DNA from: Oscillospiraceae bacterium
GTDB lineage: Bacteria; Bacillota; Clostridia; Oscillospirales; SIG627
Length of the DNA: 64,000 bases
Direction: 5' to 3'
Assembly: GCA_015065325.1 (NCBI GenBank)
Contig: SVQO01000010.1
Location: 1-64,000 of the forward strand
Shown here piece after piece: positions 58,189 to 64,000 of this stretch (the stretch's first letter is position 1; every line of letters begins with the position of its first letter). The notes beneath the pieces were generated by a model. The model searched no databases and was not told the DNA's origin. It worked only from the letters and a program-made list of their open reading frames with translations. The translations under genes were made by a program, and so were the position numbers.

Positions 58189-59532
58189 TCAGAAATTCAA
58201 CGTAACGGTTCCGTCCTCGTTATAGAAAACGCCGTCTTGATCAAAGTTCAAAGCATCCTTCACCTTGAAAAATTCCTCCTTGGAGGCGTAGGGCAGTTTT
58301 TTCTCCGCAATTACCTTCTTGGCATACGCGGCATCGTCACAAAGCAAAAGCTTGGTTACGCCCGAGATCACCTTGGCACAGATCACACAAGCAGTATAAG
58401 GATCGGACACCACGTAATCCACACCGTGCCCCGTGCCGCTTACACCGGCAATAAAAGGATGAACGGCAGGAATGACGGAGCTGATATCGCCCATATCACT
58501 GCATGCAGGCCCCCAGTTATTATTGTCGAAATCCAGCTCGTTTTCGGAATAAAACTCCTTGGCAACCGTCTTGAATGCCTGACGCAGGTTTTCATCGTTG
58601 TATCGGGGGGCGGAGCCGCCCAAATCCTGAAAGTGCACCTGACAACCCATAGCGGCGGCACAGCCGGCATAGGCACGGTTGATCTTGTGGCTGATGTCAC
58701 ATATGGTGCCGTAGGCGGCACCTCGGATCATATTCTCGACCACAACCTCATCGGGGATAGCATTGACCACGTTGCCGCCCTTGGTAATGATGGGGTGCAT
58801 ACGGATCTTATCCTGTTCCCGGAAGGTCTCGCGAATGGCATTTGCCGCGGCAAGAGCGTTGCTTGCGGCATAAAGGGCGTTGAGTCCCTTGTGAGGGGCA
58901 CCGCCCGCGTGGGCAGATTTTCCGATAAAGGTAGCTTTCTTACGCACGTTTCCATTGGAGCCCTTTGGACAGCTCATTCCCTTGGTTTCCTTCTGATGTA
59001 CCATCAGAGCAATATCCACATCATCCAAAAGCCCACGGTACAGCACCTCGGGCTTGCCTGCAAAATAACGAACCGTTCCGTTCTTTTTCAGCTCTTCGCG
59101 GAAAGCCGATGAAACACCTTCCTCGGCAGGGACGGCAAACAAACGGATGGAGCCGCTCATTTCATCCAAAACGTTCGGAGCTGTCAAACCTGCGGCAACC
59201 CCCAAAAGAGCGGCGCACTGACAGTTATGTCCACAGGCGTGAGCCGCACCGGTTTCGGGATCGGCAAGGGGATGACCGGGGCAAGGAAGGGCGTCAAGTT
59301 CGCCGAATACCACCACCTTTGGACCGGGGCGACCCGTATCCACGTCGGTATAAAACCCGGGAATATTGCCCAGCTCGGTAACGGTATATCCCAATTCCTC
59401 AAAGCGCGCTTTCAAATACGCGTGGGTCTTCCATTCACGAAAGCCAAGCTCAGGATTTTTCTTAATGGCTTCTTCAGCGGCAAGGATCATATCCTTGTGC
59501 GCTTCCACAGCTTCAAAAAGTTTCTGATACAT
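58189..59532 (-). CDS. M20 family amidohydrolase (AbgB-like), array copy 3
   Basis: VFGELDALPCPGHPLADPETGAAHACGHNCQ, VPAEEG, SAHAGGAPHKG, SDMGDISSVIP. Confidence 0.93.
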   Translation of the reverse strand: MYQKLFEAVEAHKDMILAAEEAIKKNPELGFREWKTHAYLKARFEELGYTVTELGNIPGFYTDVDTGRPGPKVVVFGELDALPCPGHPLADPETGAAHACGHNCQCAALLGVAAGLTAPNVLDEMSGSIRLFAVPAEEGVSSAFREELKKNGTVRYFAGKPEVLYRGLLDDVDIALMVHQKETKGMSCPKGSNGNVRKKATFIGKSAHAGGAPHKGLNALYAASNALAAANAIRETFREQDKIRMHPIITKGGNVVNAIPDEVVVENMIRGAAYGTICDISHKINRAYAGCAAAMGCQVHFQDLGGSAPRYNDENLRQAFKTVAKEFYSENELDFDNNNWGPACSDMGDISSVIPAVHPFIAGVSGTGHGVDYVVSDPYTACVICAKVISGVTKLLLCDDAAYAKKVIAEKKLPYASKEEFFKVKDALNFDQDGVFYNEDGTVTLNF

Positions 59533-59553
59533 CGCACTTCTCCTTCAAAGTAA

Positions 59554-60897
59554 TTATATTTGCAGGGTAACGCTTCCGTCTTCGTTATATACGACTCCGT
59601 CACCTACAAAATTCAAAGAATCTTTTGCCTTGAAAAACTCCTCCTTGGAGGCGTAAGGCACCTTTTTTTCCGCGATCACTTTTTTTGCCAGAGCGGCATC
59701 CTCGATCAACAAATCCTTCAAAACACCGGTAATGATCTTTGCGCCGGTCACACAAGCAGTATATGCATCCACCACCAGAAAGTTTGCGCTATGTCCAATT
59801 CCCTCTGCGCCGCCGATATAAGGATGAACGGAAGGGATCACGTTGCAGATATCGCCCATATCACTGCTGGATTTTCCCCAGATCTTATCGAATTCCATTT
59901 CTTCTTCCTTGAAGAAATTCAGTGCCACCTTGTGAAACAGATCCATCAAATTCTTATCGTTGATTCTGGGGGCGGAGCCGCTGACGTCCTCAAAATACAC
60001 ACGGCAGCCCATTGCGGCGGCGGAACCGGCAAAAGCTCGATTGATCTTTCGGTTGATCTGACCTACCACCTCGTAATCCGCACCGCGGATCATATTCTCC
60101 ACCACCACCTCGTCGGGGATTGCATTGACTACGTTGCCACCCTTGGTAATGATGGGGTGCATACGGACCGTATCCTTTTCCTGAAAGGTCTCGCGTATGG
60201 CATTTGCCGCAGAAAGTGCGGTCGTTGCGGCGTAGAGCGCGTTGATCCCCTTGTGAGGAGAACCGCCCGCGTGAGCGGATTTACCGATAAAGGTTGCTTT
60301 TTTGCGCACGTTGCCGTTGGTTCCCTTGGGGCAGCTCATTTTATAGGGCTTGGCGCGCAGATGCACCATCATCGCAATGTCCACGTCATCCAAAAGTCCT
60401 CGATAGAGAACCTCGGATTTTCCGGCGAAATAGCGTACCTTGCCGCTTTTTTTCAGTTCTTCGCGGTAGGCGGCACTTACTCCCTCCTCCGCGGGAACGA
60501 CGAACAGTCTGACGGAGCCGCTCATTTCATCCAGCACTCCCTGTGCTTTCAACGCGGCAGCAACACCGATCAAGCCGGCACACTGACAGTGATGCCCGCA
60601 GGCGTGGGCGGCATTCGTTTCGGGATCGGCAAAGGGGTGACCGGGGCAAGGAAGGCCATCCAATTCCGCAAAAACAACGATTTTCGGTCCGGGACGCCCC
60701 GTATCCACGTCGGTATAAAAGCCGGGAATATTGCCAAGCTCGGTGAGCTCGTACCCCAATTCCTCAAAACGGGCTTTCATATACCCGTGGGTCTTCCACT
60801 CACGAAAGCCAAGCTCGGGCATAGAGTTCAGATCTCGCTCTGCCTTCAAAATCACGTCTTTATAAGCCTCTACGGCATCGAACAGTTTTTGATACAT
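59554..60897 (-). CDS. M20 family amidohydrolase (AbgB-like), array copy 4
   Basis: VFAELDGLPCPGHPFADPETNAAHACGHHCQ, VPAEEG, SAHAGGSPHKG, SDMGDICNVIP. Confidence 0.93.
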   Translation of the reverse strand: MYQKLFDAVEAYKDVILKAERDLNSMPELGFREWKTHGYMKARFEELGYELTELGNIPGFYTDVDTGRPGPKIVVFAELDGLPCPGHPFADPETNAAHACGHHCQCAGLIGVAAALKAQGVLDEMSGSVRLFVVPAEEGVSAAYREELKKSGKVRYFAGKSEVLYRGLLDDVDIAMMVHLRAKPYKMSCPKGTNGNVRKKATFIGKSAHAGGSPHKGINALYAATTALSAANAIRETFQEKDTVRMHPIITKGGNVVNAIPDEVVVENMIRGADYEVVGQINRKINRAFAGSAAAMGCRVYFEDVSGSAPRINDKNLMDLFHKVALNFFKEEEMEFDKIWGKSSSDMGDICNVIPSVHPYIGGAEGIGHSANFLVVDAYTACVTGAKIITGVLKDLLIEDAALAKKVIAEKKVPYASKEEFFKAKDSLNFVGDGVVYNEDGSVTLQI

Positions 60898-60915
60898 AAC
60901 GCTTCGTCCTTTGTC

Positions 60916-62262
60916 TTAATAAACCAGAGTGACGCTTCCGTCCTCATTATACAAAACGCCTTCTTTTTCAAAGGAAAGTGCATCCTTCACCTTGAAAAAT
61001 TCCTCTTTGGAGGCGTAGGGCACGATCTTTTCCGCAAGAACCTTTTTGGCAAAGGCGGCATCGTCGCAAAGCAGAACCTTCAGAACACCGCCCATGATCT
61101 TCGCGGCGGTCACACAGGAAAGCTCGGGATCGGAAATGGCGTAATCGGCACCGTGGCACAGTCCCGAAGCACCGCCGATCATCGGATGGACCGCGGGCAT
61201 CACGCAAGAGATATCTCCCATATCCGTACAGCCCGAGGAAGTGCCTTCGGTGAAATTCATCTCGTCCTCAGAGAAAAATTCCAGTCCCACCCGATAAAAG
61301 GCGTCACGCAAATTTTTATCGTTGTAGCGAGGAGCGGCACCGGGAATATCCTCCAGCTTTACCCGACAGCCCATAGCGGCGGCACATCCTGCATAGGCGC
61401 GGTTGATCTTATGGCTGATTTCGGCAACGGTATCGTAATTGACACCGCGCACCGTATTTTCGATCACCACCTCGTCGGGGATGGCATTGACCACGTTACC
61501 GCCCTTGGTAATGATGGGGTGCATACGGATAACGTCCTTTTCCTGAAAGGTCTCGCGGAGCGCGTTCGCCGCGGCAAGTGCATTGGTCGCGGCATAGAGG
61601 GCGTTGATCCCCTTGTGGGGAGCGCCGCCCGCGTGGGCAGATTTTCCGATAAAGGTTGCTTTTTTGCGCACGTTGCCGACGGAGCCGCGTGAGATATTCA
61701 TTTTGGAGGTAATAGCGGAGGAGGAGTGCATCATCATTGCCATATCCACACCGTCCAACAAACCGCGATACAATACCTCCGGCTTGCCCGCGAAATAACG
61801 GACTTTCCCTTTTCTGCGAAGCTCCTCGCGATAGGCGGCGTCGATCCCTTCCTCGGCAGGAACGGCAAACAGGCGGATAGAGCCGCAAAGCTCCTCCAAA
61901 ACTGCCTTTTCCTTCAAAGCGGCGGCCACTCCCAAAAGAATGGCACACTGGCAGTCGTGCCCGCAAGCGTGGGCAGCGCCCGTTTCGGGGTCGGCTTCGG
62001 GATGAGCGGGACAAGGAAGCGCGTCCAGCTCACCGAACACCACGATCTTAGGGCCGGGTCTTCCCGTATCCACGTCGGTATAAAAGCCGGGAATGTCGCC
62101 AAGCTCTGTAACCGTATATCCCAATTCTTCGAAACGCGCTTTCAGATACCCATGGGTCTTCCACTCGCGAAAGCCCAGCTCCGGCATCCCGTGAAGGGCT
62201 GCCTGCGTGGCGAGAACGGTTTCCTTTGCCGCATCAACGGCGGCAAATATCTTCCGATACAT
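60916..62262 (-). CDS. M20 family amidohydrolase (AbgB-like), array copy 5
   Basis: VFGELDALPCPAHPEADPETGAAHACGHDCQ, VPAEEG, SAHAGGAPHKG, TDMGDISCVMP. Confidence 0.93.
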   Translation of the reverse strand: MYRKIFAAVDAAKETVLATQAALHGMPELGFREWKTHGYLKARFEELGYTVTELGDIPGFYTDVDTGRPGPKIVVFGELDALPCPAHPEADPETGAAHACGHDCQCAILLGVAAALKEKAVLEELCGSIRLFAVPAEEGIDAAYREELRRKGKVRYFAGKPEVLYRGLLDGVDMAMMMHSSSAITSKMNISRGSVGNVRKKATFIGKSAHAGGAPHKGINALYAATNALAAANALRETFQEKDVIRMHPIITKGGNVVNAIPDEVVIENTVRGVNYDTVAEISHKINRAYAGCAAAMGCRVKLEDIPGAAPRYNDKNLRDAFYRVGLEFFSEDEMNFTEGTSSGCTDMGDISCVMPAVHPMIGGASGLCHGADYAISDPELSCVTAAKIMGGVLKVLLCDDAAFAKKVLAEKIVPYASKEEFFKVKDALSFEKEGVLYNEDGSVTLVY

Positions 62263-62276
62263 ATCGTTCCTCCCGA

Positions 62277-63626
62277 TTAATAGCGAAGAGTCACGGTGCC
62301 GTCCTCGTTGTAAAGGACGCCGTCTCCCTCGTAGCTGAGTTCGGCAACGGACTCAAAAAATTTCTCTACGGAATCAAAGGGGACGTAGGCCTGCTCAATG
62401 ATCTTTTTGGCATAGGCACCGTTGTCGGAAAGGAGAAGATTGGCAACGCCTACCTGCACCTTAGCCCCGGTCAGGCATGCCTTTTCTGCATCCACAACGT
62501 AGTAGGAGGCGGAGTGAGAAGTCCCCTTCGTGCCTCCCACGTAGGGGTGAACGGTGGGCATCACGCAGGAGATATCGCCCATATCGCTGCATCCCGCGCC
62601 CCACGCCTTATCAAAATTCAGATCTTCCTCGGGGAAGAAATTTTTGGCCACTTCGTGGAACGCCAAGCGGAAATTCTTATCGTTGATACGGGGCGCGTGG
62701 TTGTACTGATCCTCGAAATACACACGGCACCCCAGCGTAGCTGCGGCGCCTGCATAAGCACGGTTGATCTTCTTGCTCACTTCACGGATGGCGGAAAAAT
62801 CCGCACCGCGGACATAGCTTTCGCTGATTACCTCGTCGGGAATGGCGTTGACTACGTTTCCTCCCTTGCTAAGGATGGGATGAAAGCGAATATAGTCCTT
62901 TTCCCGGAAGGTTTCTCTCAGAGCGTTTGCCGCAGAGAGGGCAGTGGTAGCCGCATAAAGGGCATTGAGTCCCTTGTGAGGAGAACCGCCGGCATGGGCA
63001 GATTTACCGATAAAGGTCGCGCGCTTTAAAACGTTTCCGTTGGTACCGGAGGGACAAGCCATACCGGGGGTATCGGAGGCGTGCACCATCATTGCCAGAT
63101 CCACTCCCTCCAAATAGCCGCGGGCAAGATATTCCATTTTTCCGCTAAAAAACTTGATCACGCCCTTTGCTCTGAGCTCACGGCGGAAGCCGATCTCAAT
63201 GCCCTCCTCCGCAGGAACGGCAAACAAACGGATGGAGCCGCACATACCGTCCAAGGCACCGGGTGCCTTCAAAGCAATGGCAATTGCCAGAAGTGCGACG
63301 CTTTGCAGATGGTGACCGCAAGCGTGTACGGCGCCCGTCTCGGGATCACATTCGGGATGGGAGGGAATGATCAAAGAATCCATCTCGCCGAAAATACCAA
63401 GCTTGGGACCGGGGCGACCGGTATCGATATCCACGTAGAATCCGGGAATATCCCCTGCTTCGATCACCCGGTAACCGAATTTTTCATACAATGCCTTCAG
63501 ATAGGCGTGAGTCTTCCATTCACGATAGCCGGGCTCGGGATTTTTCCAGAGATACCGCTCCGCCTCCAGAAGAAGCTCCTTATGAGCATCGATCTGCTTG
63601 CTGTATTTTTCGTAGCGCTGTTCCAT
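62277..63626 (-). CDS. M20 family amidohydrolase (AbgB-like), array copy 6
   Basis: IFGEMDSLIIPSHPECDPETGAVHACGHHLQ, VPAEEG, SAHAGGSPHKG, SDMGDISCVMP. Confidence 0.93.
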   Translation of the reverse strand: MEQRYEKYSKQIDAHKELLLEAERYLWKNPEPGYREWKTHAYLKALYEKFGYRVIEAGDIPGFYVDIDTGRPGPKLGIFGEMDSLIIPSHPECDPETGAVHACGHHLQSVALLAIAIALKAPGALDGMCGSIRLFAVPAEEGIEIGFRRELRAKGVIKFFSGKMEYLARGYLEGVDLAMMVHASDTPGMACPSGTNGNVLKRATFIGKSAHAGGSPHKGLNALYAATTALSAANALRETFREKDYIRFHPILSKGGNVVNAIPDEVISESYVRGADFSAIREVSKKINRAYAGAAATLGCRVYFEDQYNHAPRINDKNFRLAFHEVAKNFFPEEDLNFDKAWGAGCSDMGDISCVMPTVHPYVGGTKGTSHSASYYVVDAEKACLTGAKVQVGVANLLLSDNGAYAKKIIEQAYVPFDSVEKFFESVAELSYEGDGVLYNEDGTVTLRY

Positions 63627-63629
63627 AAT

Positions 63630-64000
63630 TTACCCTCTTTCAACAACGTATTTTTCAAGGAGTGCGTGGGGGTGATAAGACTCCTTTGCATAACGAAGCC
63701 CGGGATCCCCCACGTCTTCCTCACGGTTAACAAATTCCGCCGAGCCTGCAAAATGACTCACAAATTCCGACGCCATCATCTGATAGGAGCCGCGGACGGT
63801 GCGATCCGCCTTTTCAATATGAACAAACAGAGTATCCCCCACGTGCTCTCCAAAGGAAAAGGCACAGAGCTTTCCTTCCGCACGGATCAGTCCTCCCACG
63901 AAACCGTAGAGATCGCGTTTTTCCAGAACCTCGCGGACTGCCTCAACCTCCTGACGGAAATACTCGGAATCCTTTTGATTTTCCCGACAATAGATACGGA
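63630..64000 (-). CDS. DUF2156-like protein, partial (5' end beyond the window)
   Basis: Frame stays open to base 64000 (...RIYCRENQKDSEYFRQEVEAVREVLEKRDLYGFVGGLIRAEGKLCAFSFGE...); C-terminus FVNREEDVGDPGLRYAKESYHPHALLEKYVV. Confidence 0.75.
   Translation of the reverse strand, partial: RIYCRENQKDSEYFRQEVEAVREVLEKRDLYGFVGGLIRAEGKLCAFSFGEHVGDTLFVHIEKADRTVRGSYQMMASEFVSHFAGSAEFVNREEDVGDPGLRYAKESYHPHALLEKYVVERG

Noticed and set aside
59560-61692. 710-aa plus-strand ORF antisense to M20 copies 4 and 5
   Set aside because: It mirrors the codon usage of the sense genes; similar antisense ORFs appear over every M20 copy. No recognisable domain or ribosome-binding site supports it.
55451-63626. Assembly collapse or pseudogene explanation for the M20 array
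   Set aside because: Each copy is full length, differs from the others in sequence throughout, retains all motifs and has its own start and stop. This is not what a duplicated-contig artefact would look like, though it cannot be formally excluded without reads.
1-64000. tRNA, rRNA, tmRNA, riboswitch or T-box elements
   Set aside because: Intergenic regions were read by eye; none showed a convincing cloverleaf, rRNA core, T-box or known riboswitch signature. Covariance-model searches (tRNAscan, Rfam) would be needed to be certain.
1-64000. Mobile elements, prophage or anti-phage defence systems
   Set aside because: No transposase, integrase, phage structural, restriction-modification or toxin-antitoxin-like protein was recognised among the ORFs; RmuC and MutS2 are housekeeping genes here.

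Overview
The window looks like a chromosomal segment of a low-GC Gram-positive, spore-former-type bacterium (Bacillota, Clostridia-like). Most genes are on the minus strand and densely packed. From left to right it contains: (i) an LTA-synthase-like sulfatase; (ii) a dcw cell-division/cell-wall cluster (ftsZ, ftsQ/divIB, murG, ftsW, mraY, murF, murE, PASTA-PBP/spoVD-like, ftsL-like, rsmH, mraZ) with no murD, murC, murB or ftsA; (iii) housekeeping genes (coaD, rsmD, uvrC, HPr, cinA, cysS, pgsA, rimO, recX, PRPP synthetase-like, recA); (iv) a tight 11-gene run from tmk to prmC; (v) rpsF-ssb-rpsR-secG-rpmB; (vi) a mutS2-recO-era-ybeY-phoH-yqfD-yqfC block and a YlbJ-like gene; (vii) an accessory stretch with malic enzyme, an AraC regulator divergent from an SDR oxidoreductase, a GH25 lysozyme and an ACT-domain protein; (viii) a tandem array of six M20-family (AbgB-like) amidohydrolase paralogues, preceded by a DUF2156-like gene cut by the window edge. 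The array is the most unusual feature. Secondary observations are an atypical FtsZ C-terminus with no ftsA nearby, a SecG with a long repetitive acidic tail, a basic Ala/Pro-rich N-terminal extension on MltG, a 10-bp-periodic putative MraZ operator, and inverted-repeat operators at the malic enzyme and SDR promoters. I saw no rRNA, tRNA, CRISPR array, transposase or phage genes. All assignments come from reading the sequence and ORF translations; no database search was run.
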